Part shown: positions 1 through 7,958 of the stretch, one piece after another
How positions within the stretch are numbered: the first letter of the stretch is position 1
Layout: the number at the start of each line of letters is the position of its first letter
From: Alteromonadaceae bacterium
Lineage (GTDB): Bacteria > Pseudomonadota > Gammaproteobacteria > Enterobacterales > Alteromonadaceae
Assembly (NCBI GenBank): GCA_013373625.1
Contig: JABXHM010000003.1
Coordinates: 310,001 to 374,000 of the forward strand
Direction of reading: 5' to 3'
DNA length: 64,000 bases
Notes under the pieces: model-generated
What the model was told of the DNA's origin: nothing
Database searches by the model: none
Seen by the model: only the letters and a program-made list of their open reading frames with translations
Translations under genes and position numbers: made by a program

Positions 1-499
1 CTTCATGGGAAATACCTTCCATCAAACAGCCATCGCCTAAGAAGCAATAGGTAAAGTGATCAACGATATCAAAGTTATCACGGTTAAATTGCGCAGCCAG
101 GGTCTTCTCGGCAATCGCCATACCTACCGCATTAGCGATACCGGCACCTAAAGGACCAGTCGTCGTTTCAACGCCCGGCGTATAACCGTACTCCGGGTGA
201 CCCGGCGTTTTGGAATGCAACTGACGGAACTGCTTAAGTTCTTCAATCGGCAGGTCATAACCACTTAGGTGCAAAAGTGCATACTGCAACATAGACCCGT
301 GTCCGTTAGACAGCACGAAACGGTCGCGGTTAGCCCAGTCGGGGTTTGCCGGATTATGTTGCAGGAATTGTTGCCACAGTACAGTAGCAATATCTGCCAT
401 ACCCATAGGCGCACCAGGATGGCCTGACTTAGCTTTTTGTACAGCTTCTACCGCTAACATACGGATAGCGTTGGCTGAGACTTGTGTTGTTGCTGACAT
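1..499 (-). CDS. tkt: Transketolase, N-terminal part (runs off the window)
   Basis: Thiamine-diphosphate enzyme of the non-oxidative pentose phosphate pathway, moving two-carbon ketol units between sugar phosphates in the cytoplasm. The visible 166 residues start with ATG at 499 and contain the family's N-terminal blocks: [39 protein letters not shown], and [20 protein letters not shown], followed by the start of the ThDP-binding GDGCLMEG block. The gene continues leftwards out of the window. A purine-rich AAAGGG lies about 11 nt upstream of the ATG. No partner gene (epd, pgk, metK) is visible on this side. Confidence 0.96.
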   Translation of the reverse strand, partial: MSATTQVSANAIRMLAVEAVQKAKSGHPGAPMGMADIATVLWQQFLQHNPANPDWANRDRFVLSNGHGSMLQYALLHLSGYDLPIEELKQFRQLHSKTPGHPEYGYTPGVETTTGPLGAGIANAVGMAIAEKTLAAQFNRDNFDIVDHFTYCFLGDGCLMEGISHE

Positions 500-1069
500 G
501 AGTGTTAAGACCCTTTGTTACTATTATAATATAAATGATACGGTGAAGCGGTGGTGAAACACAACCGGAAAGTTAAAAAAAACCAATTTTGTACACCAAT
601 ATTTAACAACCGTTTCATTCGGCAGAACTTATCTGCCACTTACAATAGTTATTGGGACATAAATACTGGTTACAACCGTTGGTATCTGCCGCCGTCATTG
701 ATGCCTTCGAATATGGTCTTTTTTGGCCATGGTAAACGCTACGCTATGCATCTACTTTAAAGCTCAATATTCCCGCGAGGTGTGTTTTCCGAGACACTTC
801 GAATACAAAGCACGAATAGTATAGGAGTATTGGTTAAAGAATATGACGACGCAATTACTTTTTTTCCTGACAAGCTAAATTTTGACCTTATTACAAACTA
901 AGGTCAACCCAATGGCCAGCAGTGAAGACGTTTCGGCCGCAGAGAGCATTCGGTAGTGGAATTATGCTATTCCTGGCTGACACAGTTGAGGCTATCGGCA
1001 GATAGTTAAACATGCCTACAAGAGCTTGAAATCACCTGTCAAAATAACTTACGTACCCAGATTTTTGTT
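500..1069. other. Intergenic region upstream of tkt
   Basis: About 570 bases without a convincing gene between the transketolase start and the end of the hybrid kinase. It should hold the leftward tkt promoter; an AT-rich stretch at about 521-540 is a candidate. A small open frame at 551-760 on the plus strand starts with GTG, lacks a ribosome site and has no recognisable features. A 9-bp perfect inverted repeat (882-907) is listed separately. Confidence 0.5.
882..907. repeat. 9-bp perfect inverted repeat
   Basis: TTGACCTTA (882-890) and TAAGGTCAA (899-907) flank an 8-nt spacer. There is no T-run on either side, so it is a poor intrinsic terminator. It lies about 380 bp upstream of tkt and 160 bp beyond the end of the kinase gene. 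It could be a regulator site or a weak hairpin; no assignment is made. Confidence 0.4.
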
Positions 1070-3358
1070 TCATGGATGCTTTGAATTTGTGAAATACAAT
1101 TCAAGTGTATCCATAAGCTCTTCTTTTATAAGTGGCTTGCCGAGAAATGCATCCATTCCTGACTCAAAGCATTTTTGCTTGTCCTCCTGCATTACATTTG
1201 CAGATAAACCAACGATGTACAGGTGTTGCAAGGCATCATTTTCTCTGATTGCTTTTGTTGCGCTGATACCGTCCATAATCGGCATCTGGACGTCCATAAA
1301 AACCAAATTAAATACGTCTCTTTGCAATATTTCCAAAGCTTCAACGCCATTGGCAGCGGTCTGAATGTCTTCCTGACCGAGAATGTTAAGCATGTTCTCC
1401 AATACGATCTGATTAATATCATTATCATCAACGATCAGTATTTTCAGTTGTTTTAGATGAGTAGTCGATAGCACTTGATCTTGCTGAATAGTTTCATCAT
1501 CTTTTTTTGCACGCAGCAATTTCAATGTAAAATAAAAGGTCGCACCTTCATCAAGCTGGCTATCAATTTCAATTTTACTGTCTAATAAACTCAAAATATT
1601 ACTGGAAATGGCAAGACCCAGGCCAGTTCCCCCGAAATTTCTGGTTATAGAAGTATCAGCCTGAGTAAATGCATCGGTCAGGGTATGGATTGCGCTTTCG
1701 GGGATACCTACGCCGGTATCTTCAACTTTAATTCGGTAGGTAATAAAGTCTTCTTCCAGCTTTAATTCTTCAATTATTAAACTTACGCTCCCTTTTTCGG
1801 TAAATTTAATGGCGTTGCTTAGTAAATTAATAAGTACCTGCTTTATTCGTAGTGAGTCGCTATTAATTTTCGTACGCAGGTTATCGTCGTCGGGTATGTT
1901 AAGTTCAATACCCTTTTGTTCTGCCAGCGAGCAAAACATGTTTTTGAGCTCGTAACAGATATCAGCAAATGAAAATACTGAATAATCCAACTCAACCTTA
2001 TTCGCTTCAAGTTTACTTAAATCGAGGATATCGTTGAGTATAGAGAGAAGACTCTTACCCGAAGAGTCAATCAGAGCCAACATTTCTTTTTGCTCATCAT
2101 TTAACGGACTGTGCTTTAACGTCTGCGCCATGCCCAGTATACCGTTCATCGGTGTTCTTATTTCATGACTCATGTTCGCCAAAAACTCAGACTTAATGCG
2201 GGTTGTATGCTCCGCTTCGGTTTTTGCGCTAATCAAATTTAAGCTTACCGCTTTGAATTCAGCAGCGGCCTGAGCTAGTAAACCAATTTCATCCTGACGA
2301 TCCTGAAGCGAAACATCGACAGAAAAATCACCACGAATAAACGCGTCGAACGTTCTTACCAGGCTTTTAATTGCACGGATTACGTACACATGGAATAAAA
2401 TTGCAAGCAGCAAACAAAGAGCAACAAAAAGTATGATGGCAATCAACATGTGCTTTCTGTTTTCTGACGAGGCAAGTGTTATGCTCTCTTGCATCGCGGC
2501 GTATTTTTCAGATGTATAACGCGTTAAACTATCCGCCAATGCAGCAAACTCAGCCGCATCGCCGCCCATAACCACATTCACCAAAGAAAAATAATTCCGA
2601 TTTGCCTGAGTCGCCTTATCAAAGTTATCGAGGTAGGCCAGTACACCGTTGTTAACGAGTTTATTCAGTGATCCGTTTTCAACTGACAGTTCACTAGTCA
2701 TCGCATTAATTAAAAGCAAGAGTTGCTGGGTATAGCTAGCGACACGTTGTCGTTGACTGTACTCTTTGCGCGTAAGAAACAGTAATGCAGAATGATTAGC
2801 TTTTGCCCACAATACACGGGCTTGTAATAACGTCGATTTGTCAGAAGGGCCAATGATGCCGGAAAGTACATCATCAAATACGTCATCTAATGATTGATAA
2901 AGCGAGGGCAAGACATTATTAGTAATATTTGCCTTCATTCGATATCGCATGGGAAGCACTTTAAGGTTTTCCTGATATCGGAGCGAAAGTATCAGCAGGT
3001 CATCAATCATCTGCCGCATTTGTGTGTCTGCAACCTGCTCTTGCAGCGATATTAATCCTGCATGTATATGCTCATTATTACTGATAAGTTTATCGAAAAC
3101 TGCTTTGCTGCCGGACACCCCGTAAAGCGTTACATTCCGCTGCATTGATTCAACGGTCTTGGTAAGCTCTAGTACTTTCCCGTTTATATCTGAAATATTT
3201 TCGACCCTTGCGACCTCATCAAACAGCGCTTGCGTGTCGTGATTGATGACAAACAAAAAGCTGCAAACACCCAGTAACAGCGTTCCCAACGCTAAATTAA
3301 TCTTTGCCTGTAAAGATCGTCCTATCGCTGACATTATGAAATCAAAAATTCGTGCCAA
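1070..3358 (-). CDS. Hybrid sensor histidine kinase (HAMP-HisKA-HATPase-REC)
   Basis: Membrane sensor of 762 residues. One membrane segment lies at about 20-38, then a largely helical periplasmic region of about 260 residues, a second membrane segment at about 304-328, HAMP to about 375, and the HisKA box with His398 in NMSHEIRTPMNGILGM. The HATPase N, G1 and G2 boxes follow (NLLSNAIKFTEKG, VEDTGVGIP, GGTGLGLAIS), then a receiver with acceptor Asp689 in FMDVQMPIMDG. There is no HPt domain, so onward transfer needs a separate HPt protein. The start overlaps the end of the upstream binding-protein gene by 25 bp, which suggests the two act together, as TorT and TorS do. No DNA-binding response regulator is adjacent. 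Confidence 0.93.
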   Translation of the reverse strand: MARIFDFIMSAIGRSLQAKINLALGTLLLGVCSFLFVINHDTQALFDEVARVENISDINGKVLELTKTVESMQRNVTLYGVSGSKAVFDKLISNNEHIHAGLISLQEQVADTQMRQMIDDLLILSLRYQENLKVLPMRYRMKANITNNVLPSLYQSLDDVFDDVLSGIIGPSDKSTLLQARVLWAKANHSALLFLTRKEYSQRQRVASYTQQLLLLINAMTSELSVENGSLNKLVNNGVLAYLDNFDKATQANRNYFSLVNVVMGGDAAEFAALADSLTRYTSEKYAAMQESITLASSENRKHMLIAIILFVALCLLLAILFHVYVIRAIKSLVRTFDAFIRGDFSVDVSLQDRQDEIGLLAQAAAEFKAVSLNLISAKTEAEHTTRIKSEFLANMSHEIRTPMNGILGMAQTLKHSPLNDEQKEMLALIDSSGKSLLSILNDILDLSKLEANKVELDYSVFSFADICYELKNMFCSLAEQKGIELNIPDDDNLRTKINSDSLRIKQVLINLLSNAIKFTEKGSVSLIIEELKLEEDFITYRIKVEDTGVGIPESAIHTLTDAFTQADTSITRNFGGTGLGLAISSNILSLLDSKIEIDSQLDEGATFYFTLKLLRAKKDDETIQQDQVLSTTHLKQLKILIVDDNDINQIVLENMLNILGQEDIQTAANGVEALEILQRDVFNLVFMDVQMPIMDGISATKAIRENDALQHLYIVGLSANVMQEDKQKCFESGMDAFLGKPLIKEELMDTLELYFTNSKHP

Positions 3359-4605
3359 CGGTCGAGGCTATAGTCGTAGTTCGGCATAACAGTATTCCAC
3401 ACGGCTATATTCGACATTCTTGTGATGTAACTGCCACCATGCCGATATTCTCCAGCCGCTACGGCATACTTGCCATCTGTTCCCTTCAGTTGTTGCATAG
3501 CTGGCTGACCTTCATACCAATAAGACCACTCGTCACTGGTCATCAATTCCCGGCTTCGCTGCGGATTAGAGATATAATATCCTTGCCGGGCAATAAACGC
3601 GCCCGGGTACCCCGACAACCACCAATTCATATATTCGTAAGCTGCATCTTTGACATGACCTTGCGTTCTAGCAGACAAGCACATAACCCCATGCCAGGCC
3701 CGGTAACCCTCTTTGGGCGCTGCGTAAACAACGGGTATACCTTTACCTTTGCAGGCTGAAACGCCTGGCGAAAACATACTTTGCAGATAAACACGTTGTC
3801 GTTCCATAAAATCAACGCTTTGAGGCACAGAAGTCCAGAAACCAGCAAAATGTCCTTGCTGTTTCTTTGCGATCAAAATATCAAACAACTGATCGATTTC
3901 CGCAATTGTCAGATTGCCGATATCATTGAATGTCATTAATCCACTGGCCTGAGCAGCCAACGCCGCATCAAAGATGCCAATAGTTGGCGCATTGACCAAG
4001 CCAACTTTGCCCTTAAACTCTTCTGCCAGTAACCATGACCATGATTCAGACTGATAGGGAACACCTTCCGGAATAAACTTAGTGTTATAGCCATACGAAT
4101 CAACATTATGAACATATGGCATAAAACTGATCTTATTTGTTGGGTTTTCGCCAAGCTTGCCATCCGTCTGTACGAAGAGGATTTTGTTGGGTGAGTCACC
4201 GGGAGCCACCTTCACTTCAGGCGTGATTTTGCCCTGTTTAGACAAACTGTTAATTTCACTCCAGTAGGTTAACCTTTCAGTGTCTATTGGCTGAATGGCC
4301 CCCGCTTGCCACAATATATTTATGGAATCGGACCATTGCTCGTATAGGTCAAATGAGTCAGGTTCTGCGGCAGCTTTCTGAAGCACGGTCGCACTGCCAC
4401 CAGGGTAAAATTCCAGGTTGATGCCGAGATCCTTCATGGCCATCTGCCTAAGCTCCTCTTGAAGTGTGACATGCGTACCCATAACCCGCACCGTTGCTTG
4501 CTTTTTTGCAAACACATAGGGCGCTTTGCTGAGCAACACACCTGTTGCTGCCGCCTTTACAGACCGGTCAAGAAAGCGACGTCTGGACTTACTCTCAATT
4601 GCCAT
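3334..4605 (-). CDS. Tat-exported PotD-like periplasmic solute-binding protein
   Basis: A 423-residue extracellular solute-binding protein of the polyamine/Fe type (SBP family 1/8 style). The N-terminus carries a twin-arginine motif (SRRRFLDR, residues 7-14), a short hydrophobic stretch and an AKK junction, so export through Tat is likely. The mature part has family-like blocks such as VRVMGTHVTLQEEL and YGYNTKFIPEG. No permease or ATPase gene is nearby; instead the 3' end overlaps a hybrid histidine kinase gene. Inference: it delivers a ligand signal to that kinase rather than feeding a transporter. The ligand cannot be read from sequence; polyamines are only a guess from family resemblance. 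Confidence 0.88.
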   Translation of the reverse strand: MAIESKSRRRFLDRSVKAAATGVLLSKAPYVFAKKQATVRVMGTHVTLQEELRQMAMKDLGINLEFYPGGSATVLQKAAAEPDSFDLYEQWSDSINILWQAGAIQPIDTERLTYWSEINSLSKQGKITPEVKVAPGDSPNKILFVQTDGKLGENPTNKISFMPYVHNVDSYGYNTKFIPEGVPYQSESWSWLLAEEFKGKVGLVNAPTIGIFDAALAAQASGLMTFNDIGNLTIAEIDQLFDILIAKKQQGHFAGFWTSVPQSVDFMERQRVYLQSMFSPGVSACKGKGIPVVYAAPKEGYRAWHGVMCLSARTQGHVKDAAYEYMNWWLSGYPGAFIARQGYYISNPQRSRELMTSDEWSYWYEGQPAMQQLKGTDGKYAVAAGEYRHGGSYITRMSNIAVWNTVMPNYDYSLDRWHEFLIS

Positions 4606-4966
4606 AGAAGTAACTTATTGTTTGGTTTGTTACCAGTATAGTGCTTAATCAGAAAATTTCTGGATTGCCACGTAATTATAGAATGCTGAACGATTTTGGT
4701 GATTTTCGTTGCTGCCTCTAACGCATATAATCGAGTCAGAGCTATTGGTCAAAAAAGTGAAAAATCGAAGAACACTCAATCAGTACTGAGCCACTCAACT
4801 CATGGTGTCACAAACCTTAATTACATCAGCACATCACGCGACTAAGAACTCGCATCTGAGCTGAAAGCGTTCTAAAAATGATTCCTTTCCTGTCATTCAG
4901 CGTTATACTTTTGCGGCGGTGATTGATTACGTTGGTACACCGCCACAACCTAAGAGGGCATATGCC
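4606..4966. other. Divergent promoter region
   Basis: About 360 bases between the leftward binding-protein/kinase pair and the rightward qmcA/nfeD pair. It must hold promoters for both. I see no hairpin with a T-run, no recognisable operator and no small gene with a credible ribosome site. Confidence 0.5.
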
Positions 4967-5902
4967 ATGGAAGTATTACTCGATTATATTCTCACGCCAC
5001 AGTTATTTATTTTAATTCTGGTCGTCATCCTGATTAAATCCTCTATTAAATTTGTACCGCAGAATCGCGCGTACCTGATAGAGCGGTTTGGTAAATTCCA
5101 ATCAACCAAAGAAGCTGGCCTTAATTTTATTGTGCCTTTTATTGATCGTGTTGCCGCCGATCGCTCCTTAAAAGAACAGGCAGTGGATGTGCCTGAACAA
5201 AGCGCCATTACCAAAGACAACATTTCATTGCATGTTGATGGCGTGTTGTATTTTCGGGTTTTAGATCCCTACAAAGCAACGTATGGCGTCGACAATTACG
5301 TGTTTGCTGTCACGCAGCTGGCGCAAACAACGATGCGTTCTGAACTCGGTAAAATGGAGCTGGACAAAACCTTTGAAGAGCGTGATCAGTTAAATACTAA
5401 TATCGTCACCTCGATTAACGATGCCAGTGGCCCCTGGGGCATCCAGGTATTACGCTACGAGATAAAAGATATTGTGCCGCCAAACTCTGTAATGGAAGCC
5501 ATGGAAGCGCAAATGAAAGCGGAACGGGTCAAGCGCGCGCAAATTCTTGAGTCCGAAGGCGACCGACAAGCAGCGATTAACCGCGCTGAAGGCGCTAAGC
5601 AGTCGGTGGTGCTGGCTGCACAGGCAGACAAGGAAGAACAAGTACTGCGTGCAGAAGGTGAAGCTAAAGCCATTCTAGCCGTTGCCGAAGCGCAGGCTGA
5701 GGCGCTACGCAAAGTAGGTGAGGCAGCAGACACCGAACAGGGTCAAAAAGCCATTCAGTTAGATTTGGCCACCAAAGCCATCGAGGCCAAACAGGCCATT
5801 GCTAAAGAGTCGTCAATTGTATTGTTACCTGATAGCGCCACCGATGCCGCCAGCCTGGTCACTCAGGCCATGGCAATTATTAATAAAATGAATAAAGAGT
5901 AA
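4967..5902 (+). CDS. qmcA: SPFH-domain membrane protease subunit (stomatin/QmcA family)
   Basis: A 311-residue band-7 protein anchored by one N-terminal membrane segment (about residues 7-24), followed by the SPFH domain (QNRAYLIERFGKFQSTKEAG, DGVLYFRVLDPYKATYGV) and a long charged, Ala-rich coiled coil (about 180-280) that mediates oligomer formation in the family. These proteins form large membrane cages linked to FtsH or NfeD proteases and to lipid domains. An in-frame GTG lies 48 nt upstream, but ATG 4967 has AGAGG at a good distance and begins right before the membrane segment. nfeD follows 5 bp later, the usual pairing. Confidence 0.93.
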   Translation: MEVLLDYILTPQLFILILVVILIKSSIKFVPQNRAYLIERFGKFQSTKEAGLNFIVPFIDRVAADRSLKEQAVDVPEQSAITKDNISLHVDGVLYFRVLDPYKATYGVDNYVFAVTQLAQTTMRSELGKMELDKTFEERDQLNTNIVTSINDASGPWGIQVLRYEIKDIVPPNSVMEAMEAQMKAERVKRAQILESEGDRQAAINRAEGAKQSVVLAAQADKEEQVLRAEGEAKAILAVAEAQAEALRKVGEAADTEQGQKAIQLDLATKAIEAKQAIAKESSIVLLPDSATDAASLVTQAMAIINKMNKE

Positions 5903-5907
5903 TTGGT

Positions 5908-6360
5908 ATGGAATGGATTAACGACAATATTACCACTGCATTAGTGGTGGCCGGGTTGCTGTTATTAACCATTGAAGTCGCCGTGCTGGGCTTTGCCACA
6001 TTTGTTTTATTTTTTGTCGGAATCGCTGCGCTGGTTACCGCGTTAGTGTTTTACCTGGGGTTCATGGAGCCCACTTACCTGAATGCGTTTTTCAGCTGTG
6101 CGTTTTTTACCGCTATTGCCGCGGTAGCGCTGTACAAACCGCTAAAAACAATGCAACAAAAAGTGGACAAGAAGTCAGTTACCGGCGACTTTACCGGCCT
6201 GCGTTTTCGCTTGACTGAAAACATCGGGCCTACCGCACCGGGGAAGCATACTTATTCAGGGATTACCTGGAAAGTGCAAAGCAATCAGTCCATCCAGGCA
6301 GGCACCGAGGTTGAAGTGGTGAATGCTGACGTGGGCACCTTTTATGTTGAGCCTGTATAA
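5908..6360 (+). CDS. NfeD family membrane protein
   Basis: A 150-residue NfeD protein (short, NfeD1b/YbbJ type) without the ClpP-like protease domain. Two or three membrane segments fill residues 8-80 (TALVVAGLLLLTIEVAVLGF, VLFFVGIAALVTALVFYLGF), followed by a small soluble OB-fold domain (KSVTGDFTGLRFRLTENIGP onward, ending VVNADVGTFYVEPV). It lies 5 bp behind the SPFH gene, the standard operon with which NfeD proteins pair to organise membrane microdomains. Only a hairpin terminator separates it from the convergent MFS gene. Confidence 0.92.
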   Translation: MEWINDNITTALVVAGLLLLTIEVAVLGFATFVLFFVGIAALVTALVFYLGFMEPTYLNAFFSCAFFTAIAAVALYKPLKTMQQKVDKKSVTGDFTGLRFRLTENIGPTAPGKHTYSGITWKVQSNQSIQAGTEVEVVNADVGTFYVEPV

Positions 6361-6374
6361 GACAGTTAAGTCAT

Positions 6375-6407
6375 AACGTTCGCACATAGCCTTTTCGTGC
6401 GAACGTT
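6375..6407. terminator. Bidirectional terminator between nfeD and the MFS gene
   Basis: An 11-bp perfect inverted repeat (AACGTTCGCAC at 6375-6385, GTGCGAACGTT at 6397-6407) with an 11-nt loop, between two convergent genes 66 bp apart. The T-run after it is short (TTTT), so termination may be partial. Confidence 0.75.
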
Positions 6408-6426
6408 TTAATGCTGGTATTCAGTG

Positions 6427-7767
6427 CTACCAGCGCTTTATCAGAGCGCGAACCTGAAGCTCGTCAAACTCATTGTTAACTTTTAGATAAAGCTGCCCTT
6501 GCTGCGCATCATATGCAAAGTCCACCACGCCTTTTTGCTGGGCCACCTGATGCAGGTGCGCAATATCGGGACCGTCTGCTTCTGCTACGTTAAGCACCAC
6601 CCGCTTTAACTTATCACCCGAGCGTATTCCTGCCACTATGGCGCACCATATAATCGCTATCGCAACACCACTATAGTACGCCGCACCTGATCCCATTTGG
6701 GTCGTTACAGCACCGGCAAGCACGCCACCAAGAAAGGCACCAAAAAACTGGAAACTGGCATAAATGCCCATCGCCGTTCCCTTTTGGCCGGCAGGCGCAA
6801 TACTCGACAACAGCGCGGGGAAATTCGCTTCAAGATAGTTAAACCCAGTAAAGAAAATTAGCAGGCCGGCGGCCAGCAACCAACTATTATTTGCCGCAAC
6901 AGGGAATACGGCAAAGGCGCTTCCAAGCATCAGTACAGCAGCCAATAACATGGCCCGGGGCGTACGTCCACGGCTACTGCGCATCATCAGTGCGAGCAAT
7001 ACTATCGATATGAGCAGTACCGGCAGATAGAGTGTCCAGTGGCTTTCCAACGGTATATCGAGCGCCACCAGGGTAACAGGCACCTGCACAAATAATAGCG
7101 TGATCATCATATGCAACAGCATTACGCTGACATTTAAACGCCATAAATCTCGCGAAGTAAACAGCTGCCACACCTGCTCCATTCGCGGCAGGGTATCGGC
7201 ATTAATGCGCTGTGGGCTATCAGGCACGGCCCACTTCACCAGTGGCAGGCAGGTTATTGCCAAAATACCGGTGACCCAGAAAATACCGGCCAGTCCCCAG
7301 GCATTGGCAATCAATGGGCCAATCACCACCGCAATATAAAAAGAAAATCCAATAGCGATGCCAATAATCGCCATCACTTTAGCCCGCTGTTGTTCGCGGC
7401 TTACGTCGGTGGCGAGCGCCATAATCGCACCCGCAATGGCACCAGCGCCTTGCAGAATTCGACCGGCAACCAGCCACCACATTGAATCGGCCAGTGCCGC
7501 CACGATGCTGCCCAGGGCAAAAACTGAAAGGCCGAGCAAGATAACCGGTTTGCGCCCCCATTTATCTGACAACATCCCCATGGGTATTTGCAACGCCGCC
7601 TGGGTTAAACCATAGCCACCAATTGCCACGCCGACCAATAGCACTGAATAGTCATCAAACTCCGTTGCTGCCACAGCCAGCACCGGCATAACCATAAACA
7701 ACCCCAGCATTCTCAAAACGTATACAATGGCTAACGTTAACGCGGCACGGACTTCTGTGGCATTCAA
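6427..7767 (-). CDS. yajR: YajR-type MFS exporter with C-terminal ferredoxin-like (YAM) domain
   Basis: A 446-residue major facilitator with about 12 membrane helices. The loop motif between TM2 and TM3 (GMLSDKWGRKPVIL, near residue 65) and motif C-like GAGAIAGAIMA are typical of proton-driven drug/H+ antiporters. After the last helix, about 60 residues (ending VNNEFDELQVRALIKRW) match the small alpha/beta YAM domain that marks E. coli YajR. Substrate unknown; these are inner-membrane efflux pumps. The start ATG at 7767 faces uvrA, so the 191 bp between them carries divergent promoters. Confidence 0.88.
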   Translation of the reverse strand: MNATEVRAALTLAIVYVLRMLGLFMVMPVLAVAATEFDDYSVLLVGVAIGGYGLTQAALQIPMGMLSDKWGRKPVILLGLSVFALGSIVAALADSMWWLVAGRILQGAGAIAGAIMALATDVSREQQRAKVMAIIGIAIGFSFYIAVVIGPLIANAWGLAGIFWVTGILAITCLPLVKWAVPDSPQRINADTLPRMEQVWQLFTSRDLWRLNVSVMLLHMMITLLFVQVPVTLVALDIPLESHWTLYLPVLLISIVLLALMMRSSRGRTPRAMLLAAVLMLGSAFAVFPVAANNSWLLAAGLLIFFTGFNYLEANFPALLSSIAPAGQKGTAMGIYASFQFFGAFLGGVLAGAVTTQMGSGAAYYSGVAIAIIWCAIVAGIRSGDKLKRVVLNVAEADGPDIAHLHQVAQQKGVVDFAYDAQQGQLYLKVNNEFDELQVRALIKRW

Positions 7768-7958
7768 GGTGCTATCTTCTCTGTTATGGGGTTAAAACGG
7801 GCGCAAAGTGTAGCATATTTTGATTTTCGTACCTACCATCACATACGCACTTTAACGCACACTGAGCAAACCCGACTGATCCATTATTAGTCGCTCACCA
7901 TATTCAACTAGCCACCGACTATGGCATACTGTTTCTTTTGTCTTCTGAACTGGATCGA

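Noticed and set aside
551-760. 69-codon frame upstream of tkt
   Set aside because: GTG start, no ribosome site, biased composition and no family resemblance.
7870-7950. Possible LexA box upstream of uvrA (CTG at 7889 and 7929)
   Set aside because: No CAG occurs 10 nt after either CTG; only half-sites are present.
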